64,000 bases of DNA, taken from NCBI RefSeq assembly GCF_018687095.1, contig NZ_CP061286.1, positions 496,001 to 560,000 of the forward strand. The letters are read 5' to 3'. The stretch's first letter is position 1; each line of letters starts with the position of its first letter. Origin of the DNA: Polynucleobacter sp. MWH-UH25E. Lineage in GTDB: Bacteria; Pseudomonadota; Gammaproteobacteria; Burkholderiales; Burkholderiaceae. The notes beneath the pieces are model-generated. The model made no database searches. It saw only the letters and a list, made by a program, of their open reading frames with translations, and had not been told where the DNA came from. Positions 17,312 through 25,844 of this stretch are shown here, piece by piece. A program made the position numbers and the translations under genes.

Positions 17312-17920
17312 TTATCGGCTGGCGGGTTTTGATAGGTAATTTAGTGACTGTGCTTCGCTCTTGAGTGGCGTCACCTTATCTGGATCAAAGCGAATCATGA
17401 GATAGTTGATATGATCGGGAATCTCAGTAAACCAGTGACCAGTTCCTGCTGGAATAACCACCACATCACCAGGCTGCAGTTTTCTTGAGATGCCATTCAA
17501 AATTTCACTGCCGTTGTTTCCTGGACCATTAAATTCAACAACGGTTTTTTGGGTAGCAGGTCTGCGTTGATGATTGGTGATATCAGGACCCAGTACTAAC
17601 GTGCCCGAACCCGAGATGATGTGATAGACCTCGCTGATTTGATCGTGTTCCGCTACAGAGTCTGGATTGGGAGCATCTAGTTTGCCGCGGTACACCATGC
17701 CAATGCCTACTCGGGCTTTACCAATATCAATATCACGCACTTGTTGGTCAATGTGACCTTCCTGAATCGCTTTCTTGGTATAGGCGTTTAGTTCATCTAC
17801 GGGAATAAAAGTGCCGGGACACATATGGCAGGTTGGTTGTGGATCGGTTGGATTCACTTTTGCTTGCGCAAAGACCAGACTGGAAATAGATAGCAATGCG
17901 ATACCGATGAGGTATTTCAT
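17312..17920 (-). CDS. Exported cupin-domain protein
   Basis: The 202-residue product has a signal peptide ending SLVFAQ. It has one cupin barrel with motif 1 around EHDQISEVYHIISGSGTLVLG (two His and a Glu as metal ligands) and motif 2 as LQPGDVVVIPAGTGHWF. A CHMCPG segment near residue 31 adds a possible metal- or disulfide-forming pair. It is the first gene of the exported module and so probably directly behind the promoter. The substrate is unknown. Confidence 0.83.
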   Translation of the reverse strand: MKYLIGIALLSISSLVFAQAKVNPTDPQPTCHMCPGTFIPVDELNAYTKKAIQEGHIDQQVRDIDIGKARVGIGMVYRGKLDAPNPDSVAEHDQISEVYHIISGSGTLVLGPDITNHQRRPATQKTVVEFNGPGNNGSEILNGISRKLQPGDVVVIPAGTGHWFTEIPDHINYLMIRFDPDKVTPLKSEAQSLNYLSKPASR

Positions 17921-17999
17921 GTTGTCTCCTAGTTTTTTGTAATAGTGAAATGCTTACTAGGAGCTTACTCTTAAACTTTCCCTCTAAATCAGAATTCTT

Positions 18000-18009
18000 G
18001 GGTTATCCC
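18000..18009. promoter_or_regulatory. GGGTTATCCC motif upstream of the exported-module operon
   Basis: GGGTTATCCC sits inside CTTGGGTTATCCCTTAGG, 80-90 bp upstream of the cupin start on the minus strand. The same 10-mer occurs at 41949-41958 in another promoter region. It is a symmetric element with a TTAT centre and may be a shared operator. No protein can be assigned. Confidence 0.35.
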
Positions 18010-18028
18010 TTAGGGGGCTATTTGCCTA

Positions 18029-18955
18029 TTAATCTCTGAGCGCGTCGCTAACAAAATCAATTAAAGCATTTACTCGGGCTGAAGTTTTGTTTCTTTGTGC
18101 AAAAACGGCATAGATATCTGCATCGGGGGTGTGATAACTTGTCAGGATATGTATGAGGCGACCACTTTTAAGGTACCTGGCTACATCCCACTCAGCTCTT
18201 AAGAGAATGCCTTGATGATCTAAGGCCCAGTTCACTGCGATCTCACCATCATTAGTGGTGAGATTCCCCCTGATTTTGACATCTTCAGTGGATTCATTTT
18301 TGGTGCGCGTTTTGTTTTTGGCAAAGCGCCATAAGCCATAAGCTTCATCGCCTTGCCGAATGCCAATACAATTGTGCTTTATTAAATCATTCGGCGTCTT
18401 CGGCTCGCCAAATTGCTTTAAATAGTTAGGCGATGCAACCAAGATTCTGCGATTAGGGGCAATTAATTTTGCAATCGTTCTTGAGTCTGGTGGGTGACCA
18501 AATCGAAAGCACACATCATATAAGTCGTCGGTGATAGGTGGCGGACTTACTGATAGCTGTAATTGAATATCTACTTGTGGATATTTCTTAACAAACTCAG
18601 AAATGAGTGGTGCGATCTGTGTCCTGCCAAAACCAAGAGTTGCATTAACTCTCAATAATCCTTTGGGTGTTTCTGTTGAGCCCCAGAGAACGGATTCCAT
18701 GGCATCAATTTCACCCAAGATCTTGCGCGCATGCTCTAAATACACTTCGCCCTCTGGTGTCAGACTCATGCGTCGAGTTGTTCTATTAACCAGACTAAGA
18801 CCTAAGCGTTCTTCAATTTGGGCAAGGCGCTTACTAACAGCAGCGGTAGTGATGCCTAGCTCTCTCCCGGCTGCTCCTAAGCTTCCTGAGGAGGCTAGGG
18901 TAGAGAAGAAGCCTAAATCTGCAGGATTAATGCCTTTGGCGGTGCTTAAGCCCAT
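18029..18955 (-). CDS. LysR-family transcriptional regulator
   Basis: The 308-residue protein has an N-terminal winged helix (LGFFSTLASSGSLGAAGRELGITTAAVSKRLAQIEERLG, quoted here only as its location at residues 13-51) and a LysR substrate domain with the conserved FGxxxLxP-type beginning GLLRVNATLGFGR. It is divergent from the Bug binding-protein and ttdAB operon, with 136 bp between starts, so it probably controls tartrate use. It could also act on the exported module that lies 109 bp downstream. Confidence 0.88.
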   Translation of the reverse strand: MGLSTAKGINPADLGFFSTLASSGSLGAAGRELGITTAAVSKRLAQIEERLGLSLVNRTTRRMSLTPEGEVYLEHARKILGEIDAMESVLWGSTETPKGLLRVNATLGFGRTQIAPLISEFVKKYPQVDIQLQLSVSPPPITDDLYDVCFRFGHPPDSRTIAKLIAPNRRILVASPNYLKQFGEPKTPNDLIKHNCIGIRQGDEAYGLWRFAKNKTRTKNESTEDVKIRGNLTTNDGEIAVNWALDHQGILLRAEWDVARYLKSGRLIHILTSYHTPDADIYAVFAQRNKTSARVNALIDFVSDALRD

Positions 18956-18971
18956 AGTGAAGCCATAATAT

Positions 18972-19001
18972 TGTTAAAAATAAGTTAACGATAATTTAAC
19001 T
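18972..19001. promoter_or_regulatory. Candidate LysR operator
   Basis: GTTAA at 18973-18977 is repeated at 18984-18988. The second copy pairs with TTAAC at 18996-19000 across 7 nt. The spacing approximates the T-N11-A rule for LysR sites, and the element lies between the divergent LysR and Bug-protein genes. Confidence 0.45.
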
Positions 19002-19091
19002 TTATACATGATATTTAAGTAGATCTCAATTCTATAGTTAGCCCATTCGCAGGATCAATAAAAACTGGAAACCACCAGCGGAGGAGGCAAA

Positions 19092-20060
19092 GTGTTTAAA
19101 AGGGCAATTCGAAAAGGTCTATTAGGTCTCGTATTTTGTGGCTTGGTTGGATCTGCTGTAGCGCAGTCTTATCCAAACAAAACAATCACTATTGTTGTGC
19201 CATTCCCTCCAGGGGGAACCACTGATGTATTGGCGAGAGCAGTTGCCAACAAATTAGGGTCAGCTTTAGGACAATCCGTTATTGTGGACAACAAGCCTGG
19301 TGCAGGCGCGACACTTGGTGCTGGCCTAGTTGCTAAGGAATCGCCTGATGGTTACACCTTATTTATGGGTGCCGTGCATCACACGATTGCACCAGCGGTA
19401 TATAAAACCTTGCCCTATAGCTTTGAAAAAGATTTTGCACCCATAACAACAGTTGCCTTAGTTCCAAACGTGATGGTTGTTTCAGAAACTTCACCCTATA
19501 AAACAGTGAAAGATGTGATTGCTGCAGCTAAGGCAAAACCAGATTCTTTATCTTACGGTTCAAACGGTAATGGCACAGCACAGCATATGATTGGTACACA
19601 GTTTCAGATGTTGACCGATACAGAAATTTTGCATGTGCCTTATAAAGGCTCAGCTCCATTGGCTACGGATTTATTGGGTGGGCAGGTTACCATGTCATTT
19701 GACACCATTACCCCTGTCTTGCCATTCATTCGTGAAAAGAAATTACGACCATTGGCGGTGACCACCGCAAAGCGCTCATCAACCTTACCATCGGTGCCAA
19801 CCATGAAGGAATCTGGCGTCAATATGGATATTGGGACTTGGTTTGGTTTGTTGGCTCCAGCAGCAACACCAAAAGACATCACTGCAAAGTTGAATGCTGA
19901 GATAGTGAAAATTATTAAATCTGCAGACTTTCAGAAGCAGATGTTTGATATCGGCGCTGAGCCGGTGGGCAATACCCAAGCGCAAATGGCTAAACAAATC
20001 GCAGATGAGACAGTGAAGTTCGCTAGCTTGGCAAAAGCTGCGAAACTCAGTATTGAATAA
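19092..20060 (+). CDS. Tripartite tricarboxylate transporter (Bug) substrate-binding protein
   Basis: The 322-residue product starts at GTG, chosen because GGAGGAGG stands just before it. It has a signal peptide ending SAVAQ, and the Bug signatures PNKTITIVVPFPPGGTTDVLAR and VDNKPGAGATLGA. Bug proteins bind carboxylates for TctAB permeases, which are not present here. It lies 31 bp before ttdA, so tartrate or a similar hydroxy-dicarboxylate is the likely ligand. Confidence 0.9.
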   Translation: MFKRAIRKGLLGLVFCGLVGSAVAQSYPNKTITIVVPFPPGGTTDVLARAVANKLGSALGQSVIVDNKPGAGATLGAGLVAKESPDGYTLFMGAVHHTIAPAVYKTLPYSFEKDFAPITTVALVPNVMVVSETSPYKTVKDVIAAAKAKPDSLSYGSNGNGTAQHMIGTQFQMLTDTEILHVPYKGSAPLATDLLGGQVTMSFDTITPVLPFIREKKLRPLAVTTAKRSSTLPSVPTMKESGVNMDIGTWFGLLAPAATPKDITAKLNAEIVKIIKSADFQKQMFDIGAEPVGNTQAQMAKQIADETVKFASLAKAAKLSIE

Positions 20061-20091
20061 AGTATTAGTATTCAGAAAAAAGGAGTAGTTC

Positions 20092-21012
20092 GTGAATAAA
20101 CAAACTTCAGTAGTCGATAAGGAAGCAGCAGTAGCTGATATTACCCAGGTGCTGTCTAAGTTCACATCCTATATTGGCAAGCGATTGCCAACAGACGTGA
20201 CTTCCAAATTAGGTGAGTTACGCAGCAAGGAAGTCAATTTCTTGGCAAAAGAAGTTTTTGATTCCATGCGTGAAAACCAAGAGCTGGCTGATAAGCTGGA
20301 TCGCCCTAGCTGCCAGGATACCGGTGTCATTCAGTACTTCTTGCAAGCAGGCTCAAACTTTCCACTCTTGGGTGAGCTAGAAGATATTTTGCTCAATGCC
20401 ACTAAGGGCGCCACTAAAGAAGGCCCATTGCGTCATAACGCAGTCGAAACCTTTGATGAAAAAAATACCGGAACTAATACTGGTTCCAAGATTCCATGGC
20501 TAGATTGGGAAATTATTCCTGGCGCTGATTATTGCATCGTAGATGTCTATATGGCAGGTGGTGGCTGTACTTTACCTGGCGCTGCAAAAGTGTTGATGCC
20601 GCGTCAAGGATATGAGGGGGTGGCGGAGTTTGTATTTGATGTCATCACTTCGCGTGGCGTGAACGCATGTCCTCCATTGCTGGTTGGAGTGGGCGTATCC
20701 ACTTCGGCAGAAACCGCAGCGCGTCTTTCCAAGAAAGCAATCTTGCGACCAGTGACATCTAGTCACCCCAATGAGAACGCCGCCATGATGGAGGAGTTGT
20801 TGACCGAAGGTTTGAATGAGTTAGGCTTAGGACCACAAGGTTTGACTGGCGCAAATAGCGTGATGGGAGTCAATATTGAGTCGTCCGCTCGTCATCCATC
20901 CACCATTGGTGTAGCGGTATCTACCGGTTGCTGGGCGCACCGTCGCGGCAAGATCAAGATTAATGCCGATATGTCTTATGAAGTCATTTCTCATGAAGGA
21001 TTCAAACTGTGA
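20092..21012 (+). CDS. ttdA: L(+)-tartrate dehydratase alpha subunit
   Basis: This is the 306-residue iron-sulfur subunit that, with TtdB, converts L-tartrate to oxaloacetate. GTG start with AAAAAAGGAG upstream. Likely cluster ligands are the Cys in RPSCQDTG (conserved in class I fumarase-type hydro-lyases), GGGCTLPG and STGCWAHRRGK. Class I fumarase alpha subunits are homologous, but the separate alpha and beta genes and the Bug neighbour favour tartrate. It overlaps ttdB by 4 nt. Confidence 0.86.
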   Translation: MNKQTSVVDKEAAVADITQVLSKFTSYIGKRLPTDVTSKLGELRSKEVNFLAKEVFDSMRENQELADKLDRPSCQDTGVIQYFLQAGSNFPLLGELEDILLNATKGATKEGPLRHNAVETFDEKNTGTNTGSKIPWLDWEIIPGADYCIVDVYMAGGGCTLPGAAKVLMPRQGYEGVAEFVFDVITSRGVNACPPLLVGVGVSTSAETAARLSKKAILRPVTSSHPNENAAMMEELLTEGLNELGLGPQGLTGANSVMGVNIESSARHPSTIGVAVSTGCWAHRRGKIKINADMSYEVISHEGFKL

Positions 21013-21617
21013 AGAAGATTCTACAAACACCCATCAAAGACGAAGATTTAGAGGCTCTCAATATTGGTGATGTGGTTTATCTCACGGGCACTTTAGTGAC
21101 ATGTCGTGACGTTGCGCACCGTCGCCTTATTGAATTAGGTCGTGAACTGCCCGTGAACCTTAAGGGTGGCGCGATATTTCATGCGGGACCGATCGTTCGT
21201 CAAAAAGAAGACGGCGAATACGAGATGGTTTCTATTGGACCAACCACTTCTATGCGTATGGAAAAGTTTGAAAAAGAATTTATCAAGCAAACTGGCGTGA
21301 AGCTGATTGTGGGTAAAGGCGGTATGGGCATCGAGACCCAAGAAGGTTGCGCAGAGAACAAGGCTGTACATGCTATTTTCCCAGGCGGATGCGCCGTACT
21401 TGCTGCCACGAAAGTGGAAAAGATCGAGGATGCTCAGTGGAAAGACTTAGGTATGCCTGAAACATTGTGGGTAAACCGAGTCAAAGAGTTTGGGCCATTA
21501 ATCATCTCAATTGATACCAAAGGCAAGAACTTGATTGAAGAAAACAAAAAAGTTTTCAATGCCAAAAAGGGTCCAATCCTAAGCAAGATTAATGAAAAGA
21601 TTCGCTTCATTAAATAA
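21009..21617 (+). CDS. ttdB: L(+)-tartrate dehydratase beta subunit
   Basis: The 202-residue partner of TtdA starts at GTG in a GTGA overlap with the ttdA stop. Family blocks include GDVVYLTGTLVTCRDVAHRRL, AIFHAGPIV, VSIGPTTSMRM and VGKGGM. It forms the C-terminal swivel domain of class I hydro-lyases and completes the active site. A strong terminator follows 30 bp after the stop. Confidence 0.87.
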   Translation: MKKILQTPIKDEDLEALNIGDVVYLTGTLVTCRDVAHRRLIELGRELPVNLKGGAIFHAGPIVRQKEDGEYEMVSIGPTTSMRMEKFEKEFIKQTGVKLIVGKGGMGIETQEGCAENKAVHAIFPGGCAVLAATKVEKIEDAQWKDLGMPETLWVNRVKEFGPLIISIDTKGKNLIEENKKVFNAKKGPILSKINEKIRFIK

Positions 21618-21646
21618 GATCAAATCAAAAGTATTGCTCCAGAAAC

Positions 21647-21678
21647 AAAAAAGCCAACCGTCAAGGGTTGGCTTTTTT
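21647..21678 (+). terminator. Rho-independent terminator after ttdB
   Basis: AAAAAAGCCAACC (21647-21659) and GGTTGGCTTTTTT (21666-21678) form a perfect 13-bp stem with a 6-nt loop. It can serve both ttdB and the convergent small lipoprotein gene. Confidence 0.92.
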
Positions 21679-21721
21679 AATGCCATTCACCAAGCTTACC
21701 TAGTGAATGTTTGGGTCATAC

Positions 21722-21997
21722 TTAGTTCCCGTTAGATTTCTTGCCAGCGTTGTAGCCGGCGTTGTACTCAGAAGCTTGATTCTTTTTGTATGCATCGTAA
21801 GCGTAGCCTGAAGCTGCGCCAACTGCGGCACCACCAACTGCGCCCCAGATTGGGTTGCCGTGGAAAATTGCTGCGCCAACACCGCCTGCAACTGCGCCAA
21901 TCGAGGCGCCAGACAAAGTGCGTTGTTCTGTATTGCTCATATTGGAGCAACCAGCAATTGCGATAGTGGCTGCTGTGATTGCAATAATTTTTTTCAT
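21722..21997 (-). CDS. Glycine-zipper lipoprotein
   Basis: The 91-residue product has a lipobox (AIAGC, Cys17) and a central glycine-zipper region with repeated GxxxG/AxxxG spacing (SIGAVAGGVGAAIF, GAVGGAAVGAASGYAYDAY). Such proteins are outer-membrane lipoproteins related to YMGG/OsmB types and may insert into or stiffen the membrane. It stands next to another small envelope protein gene on the same strand. Confidence 0.8.
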   Translation of the reverse strand: MKKIIAITAATIAIAGCSNMSNTEQRTLSGASIGAVAGGVGAAIFHGNPIWGAVGGAAVGAASGYAYDAYKKNQASEYNAGYNAGKKSNGN

Positions 21998-22038
21998 GAT
22001 CGTGTTCCGTTTAGGTAATAAGGTAATTTATGGAGTGA

Positions 22039-22419
22039 TTACTTCTTGGCGCAAGGGAAGCGCATAGACAGGAAGCTGATGAATGTGCCAGCAGCAGGAT
22101 CATTGGCCAACATAGGAGCTGTCTGTGAAATGAACTGAACATAATCAGCAATCACTTCATCGCGCTTCGGTGCTGGTTGTTTAACGCAAATCGTGTTCTT
22201 TGCGCGTTGTGGATGACGAGTAGCTAAATAAGTATCGTAAATTGCAGTCGTATAACCAATGCAGTAGCTGCGGGAATCAGGGCTAGCTGGTAATTTGCAG
22301 TAGTTCACTAATTCTTGTGCGCTCAATACAGGAATCTTTTGGTCTGCGTTTGCATTAAAAGTAAATGCAGCAGCGCAAATAGCTGAAGCAGCTGCTAGGG
22401 TAAATGAGAGTTTTTTCAT
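22039..22419 (-). CDS. Exported Rap1a/Tai-like domain protein
   Basis: The 126-residue protein has a signal peptide (ending FNANA). Four cysteines are spaced as in Rap1a/Tai family immunity proteins: Cys in VNYCKLP, SRSYCIGY, NTICVKQP and the C-terminal RFPCAKK. The SYCxGY and terminal FPC elements are characteristic. Rap1a and Tai neutralise peptidoglycan amidase effectors, but many relatives have no effector nearby, and none is visible here. The role is therefore only suggested by fold. Confidence 0.6.
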   Translation of the reverse strand: MKKLSFTLAAASAICAAAFTFNANADQKIPVLSAQELVNYCKLPASPDSRSYCIGYTTAIYDTYLATRHPQRAKNTICVKQPAPKRDEVIADYVQFISQTAPMLANDPAAGTFISFLSMRFPCAKK

Positions 22420-22528
22420 GGATTTTCCTCTATAAAGTGTGGTTAAAATCTTATCACGAGTAGGATTGAGCGCTGCAGCAAAACCGGTGCTTTTATCTAT
22501 TGTTTCTCATTGGATCATCAAGGATAGT

Positions 22529-23704
22529 ATGAAGCCTTCTAAAAAACAGTTTGCCCCGCGTTTGTTAGCTTCGCTGCTTTCAATTGCGGTAATGGCGCCA
22601 ATGTCGCCCACTTATGTATTTGCGCAACCCGCTAGCAGTCAAAGTAATGCGCCCCTTTCTCAGCAACAGCTCAGTGCTTTAGTGGCGCCAATTGCTTTGT
22701 ATCCAGACTCTTTAGTCTCTCAAATATTGATGGCTTCAACCTATCCTCTAGAGGTTGGCGAGGCGGCTACTTGGCAAAAACAAAATTCTCGCTTAACTGG
22801 GCCCGCCCTAGATAACGCATTGCAATCACAATCATGGGATCCGAGCGTCAAGTCTTTGGTGAGTTTTCCACAGGCATTGCAAATGATGGGTGCGGATTTG
22901 AGCTGGACTCAAAAGTTGGGTGATGCTGTTCTGGCACAGCAGTCAGACGTAATGACTGCTATTCAAGCAATGCGAGCCAAGGCAAAGCAAGCGGGTAATC
23001 TCAGCTCTACACCACAACAAACGGTAAGCACTTCAGGTTCAACTATTGTGATTCAGCCGGCCAACCCTCAAGTGGTTTATGTGCCGACTTATAACCCTTC
23101 AGTGGTTTATGGTCCATGGCCTTACCCAGCTTATCCACCGCCACCGCCTTACTACCCACCTGGCTATGTTGCAGGTACAGCATTACTTTCTTTTGGTGTT
23201 GGTATGGCTGTTGGCGCAGCACTCTTTGGCGGTATGCACTGGGGTGGCGGCTGGGGTGGAAGTGGCTCTATTACCGTAAACAACAATACATTTAATAACT
23301 TCAATCGCACTACTGCGAATTCAAACTTCCGCTCGGGTTCCTTTGCCTCCGGAGATAAGTGGCAATTTAATCCGCAGCATCGTGGCAATGTGCCTTACTC
23401 CAATTCTGCTTTGCAGAATAAGTATGGTAAGTTGAGTGGTCAAGCCTCTAATCAGGAACGTAATCAAGAGCGCGAACAATTGCGTCAGAACTTGAATAAA
23501 AATGGTTTAAGTGGCGAGTCCAGTCGTGGCGGAGAAAATCGCTCGCCAAGCAGAGAGTCTGAGCGTTCAGGTGGCAATCGGAACGAAAGAGAAGCGCCCC
23601 GTGAAAATGCTCGTGAGCCAGAGCGTTCATCTGAACGTGAACCAGAAAGATTTGGCGGTGAACGTGAGGGTGGCGGTGAACGCATGGGCGGCTTTAGAAG
23701 ATAA
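22529..23704 (+). CDS. DUF3300-family exported protein
   Basis: The start is set at 22529, with AAGGA upstream and a clean signal peptide (MKPSKKQF to YVFAQ); an earlier start would add 30 non-signal residues. Residues 35-160 match the DUF3300 pattern (LSALVAPIALYPDSLVSQIL, YPLEVGEAATW). Next come VVYVPTYNPSVVYGPW and a proline/tyrosine-rich hinge, then a Gly-rich hydrophobic segment. The last 100 residues are an Arg/Glu/Gly/Asn-rich disordered tail. Function is unknown; envelope location is likely. Confidence 0.82.
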   Translation: MKPSKKQFAPRLLASLLSIAVMAPMSPTYVFAQPASSQSNAPLSQQQLSALVAPIALYPDSLVSQILMASTYPLEVGEAATWQKQNSRLTGPALDNALQSQSWDPSVKSLVSFPQALQMMGADLSWTQKLGDAVLAQQSDVMTAIQAMRAKAKQAGNLSSTPQQTVSTSGSTIVIQPANPQVVYVPTYNPSVVYGPWPYPAYPPPPPYYPPGYVAGTALLSFGVGMAVGAALFGGMHWGGGWGGSGSITVNNNTFNNFNRTTANSNFRSGSFASGDKWQFNPQHRGNVPYSNSALQNKYGKLSGQASNQERNQEREQLRQNLNKNGLSGESSRGGENRSPSRESERSGGNRNEREAPRENAREPERSSEREPERFGGEREGGGERMGGFRR

Positions 23705-23732
23705 AGCACTCAAAATACCTAAGTTGTTATTG

Positions 23733-23764
23733 AAAACCTTCACCCGAAACGGTGGAGGTTTTTT
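23733..23764 (+). terminator. Terminator between convergent genes
   Basis: AAAACCTTCACC (23733-23744) pairs with GGTGGAGGTTTT (23751-23762, one G-T pair) and a T6 run follows. It ends the DUF3300 gene and, in reverse, the MFS gene. Confidence 0.85.
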
Positions 23765-25364
23765 ATTGCTTTAACTGCGTTGCAATGCGTCTAGTTAACT
23801 TGGGTGGACTGGAGTCGATGTGAAAGCGATGACGCTCTTCCTGCATGGCTAGGTCATCTGCCGTGAATCGATCAAATCGTCTTAAGTAATCTGCCCACGT
23901 TTCAAAGACAAAGTATTCCAAAAATTTTCCGGCGTGCTCCGCATCTTCAAATAAGCTCCATGAGAGCGCTCCTTGCTTCAATCGTGAACGCCGGGTCTTG
24001 GCCATGAGTTTTCTAAAGAGCTCTGCTTGCCCTGGATGAATATGGTATTCGACAGAGATCATGACGGGACCTTCATCGAGATCAATATCTCTGGAAGGAT
24101 GGGGACGTTCAATAGGACATACAGGACTGAGATCTTCTGCCTCATGTCCATGAATGCGATGCTTGCGTATTAATAGTAGGGCAATGATTCCAAAAATAGC
24201 GCTGGCAATCACGCCTGTAGTCACATCGGTAGAGTTGGTGATCTTCCCCCACACGAATGCGCCTAATGCACTGCCACCCATCAGGCTCATTTGGTAGAAA
24301 GACATGCCCCGTGCCCGAATCCAGTTTGGCAAGGAGAGTTGGGATGAGGTGCTGAGCGTATTGCCAACGCTAAACCATGACATACCACTCAAAATCATGA
24401 TGGGTGCCGCATACCAAAGGTTGGGCGCTAACACTACACCTGCAGAACTGATGGATAGAAAAATAATCCCATAGCTGGCCATCTGTTGTGGCGTGAACTT
24501 TTCCCGCAAGTAATGCAGTTGTGAGCCAATGACAATTGCGCCAAAACCAAGGCAAGATAATAAGAGGGTGAAGGTATTAGCATCGCCATTGAAGTGTGAC
24601 TTTGCAATCACTGGTAATAGAGCTAGCAAGCTAGAGGATTGCATGTAAAACAAAAACGAACGAATCAAAATCGAGCGCATTGGTTTTGATTGGCGAATGT
24701 ACTGTGCGCCAACGCGCATGGCTCCAAAGAATCGCTCCCCTGGTAAGGTTGAGATATAACTCTCATTTTTCCAGCGCAAGACAATCGCACTCATGGCTAA
24801 AGATAAAACCATATTGAGGGCAAAAACATATTCTGTGCCAATGCCAGCAATGATGAGACCAGCAATTAATGGGCCCAAAATGCGTGAAGCATTCATGGCG
24901 ATAGAATTTAAGCCTAGCGCTAAGTGAAGCGTGTCGCGTGGAACCAGATCAGGAACAATCGCCGCATAAACTGGCCAGCGCATTGCTAGACCAACCCCAT
25001 TAATGAATGTCAGTAACAGTAAAAAGATAGGGTCTAGGAGATTAAATACAGATGACAAAAACAAGAGCGTGGCATTAATAGCAAGCCACGCTTGGGTAAA
25101 GACTAAAAAATGCTTACGGTTAAGAATATCGGCCAGCGCACCACTGGGTAGACCAAACAAGAGTACGGGTAAGTTGGCTGCGGTCTGAACTAGGGCAATC
25201 AACGTTGCAGAGCTTGTTAGGGATGTCATCATCCAAGCCGCAGCTACATCATTGGTGTACATGCATACATTAGCAACCAGCCATGTGGTCCAGAGGGCTC
25301 GAAAGACGGGGATTCTGAGTGGGGCCAACCAGACCGGTAATTTGGATGGTGGAAGGGAGTGCAT
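23763..25364 (-). CDS. MFS exporter of the EntS-like MFS_3 family with C-terminal extension
   Basis: This 533-residue transporter has about 12 membrane segments in its first 410 residues (start PVFRALWTTWLVANVCMYTND, loop DILNRKHFLVF). A soluble C-terminal domain of about 110 residues resembles a dimeric antibiotic-monooxygenase-like (ABM) fold. MFS_3 includes the siderophore exporter EntS. The start at 25364 is preferred over 25370 because GAAGGG is then 6 nt upstream. It follows the Fur-box operon by 39 bp and may be its last gene. Substrate unknown. Confidence 0.8.
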   Translation of the reverse strand: MHSLPPSKLPVWLAPLRIPVFRALWTTWLVANVCMYTNDVAAAWMMTSLTSSATLIALVQTAANLPVLLFGLPSGALADILNRKHFLVFTQAWLAINATLLFLSSVFNLLDPIFLLLLTFINGVGLAMRWPVYAAIVPDLVPRDTLHLALGLNSIAMNASRILGPLIAGLIIAGIGTEYVFALNMVLSLAMSAIVLRWKNESYISTLPGERFFGAMRVGAQYIRQSKPMRSILIRSFLFYMQSSSLLALLPVIAKSHFNGDANTFTLLLSCLGFGAIVIGSQLHYLREKFTPQQMASYGIIFLSISSAGVVLAPNLWYAAPIMILSGMSWFSVGNTLSTSSQLSLPNWIRARGMSFYQMSLMGGSALGAFVWGKITNSTDVTTGVIASAIFGIIALLLIRKHRIHGHEAEDLSPVCPIERPHPSRDIDLDEGPVMISVEYHIHPGQAELFRKLMAKTRRSRLKQGALSWSLFEDAEHAGKFLEYFVFETWADYLRRFDRFTADDLAMQEERHRFHIDSSPPKLTRRIATQLKQ

Positions 25365-25403
25365 GCTCATCCCTTCATTATTACTCAGAGTGTTATTTGT
25401 TGC

Positions 25404-25844
25404 CTAAGGAGTTGAGGCTGGGGCCGAAGTTTGAATAGATCTAGTAATTCCATGGAAGATAAAGATTGCGAAGAAGATTAATCCCAGGACCCAGTGGATT
25501 ATTTCGCTACCTTCATGTAGTTCTTCTGGGCCGTAATACAGGAGCATTGCTGTGATAACTAGAATAGCCAAAAACACTAATTGCGATATTCCGCTGTAGA
25601 GATTTTTCTTGGCTTTAAGGCCGGCCTTGATATGAAAAGGTAACACCGTACCAAAAGCAATTAAAGCAATTGCCGCAGAAACGCCATGCATGATGAGTAC
25701 GCTTCTATCGCCAAGCAATGATCGAGAGATGTGAAACTCATGACCAAGTAAAAAGGCGATGCCTGAGAGAGAGCAAATGCTTAGAACGCTAATCGTGAAC
25801 CAACGTTGCCAGTTTGGCATCTTGCCTAATCCATGTTTCTTCAT
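25404..25844 (-). CDS. Cytochrome b-like four-helix membrane protein
   Basis: The 146-residue protein has four hydrophobic segments. Histidines lie near the membrane faces (GHEFHISR, IMHGVSA, LPFHIKA, EIIHWVLGL, FHGITR), consistent with b-type haem ligation as in DUF4405/cytochrome b561-like proteins. It overlaps apbE by 4 nt. As the membrane partner of a flavinylated periplasmic protein, it may carry electrons from quinol or cytosol to FMN. This role is inferred from position and histidine pattern. Confidence 0.65.
   Translation of the reverse strand: MKKHGLGKMPNWQRWFTISVLSICSLSGIAFLLGHEFHISRSLLGDRSVLIMHGVSAAIALIAFGTVLPFHIKAGLKAKKNLYSGISQLVFLAILVITAMLLYYGPEELHEGSEIIHWVLGLIFFAIFIFHGITRSIQTSAPASTP

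Noticed and set aside
22039..22419. Type VI secretion immunity locus based on the Rap1a/Tai-like protein
   Set aside because: No amidase effector, VgrG or other secretion gene is adjacent, so only the fold resemblance is reported.
23448..23709. Long minus-strand frames opposite the DUF3300 gene tail
   Set aside because: They mirror the low-complexity Arg/Glu/Gly repeat region on the other strand and lack ribosome-binding sites.
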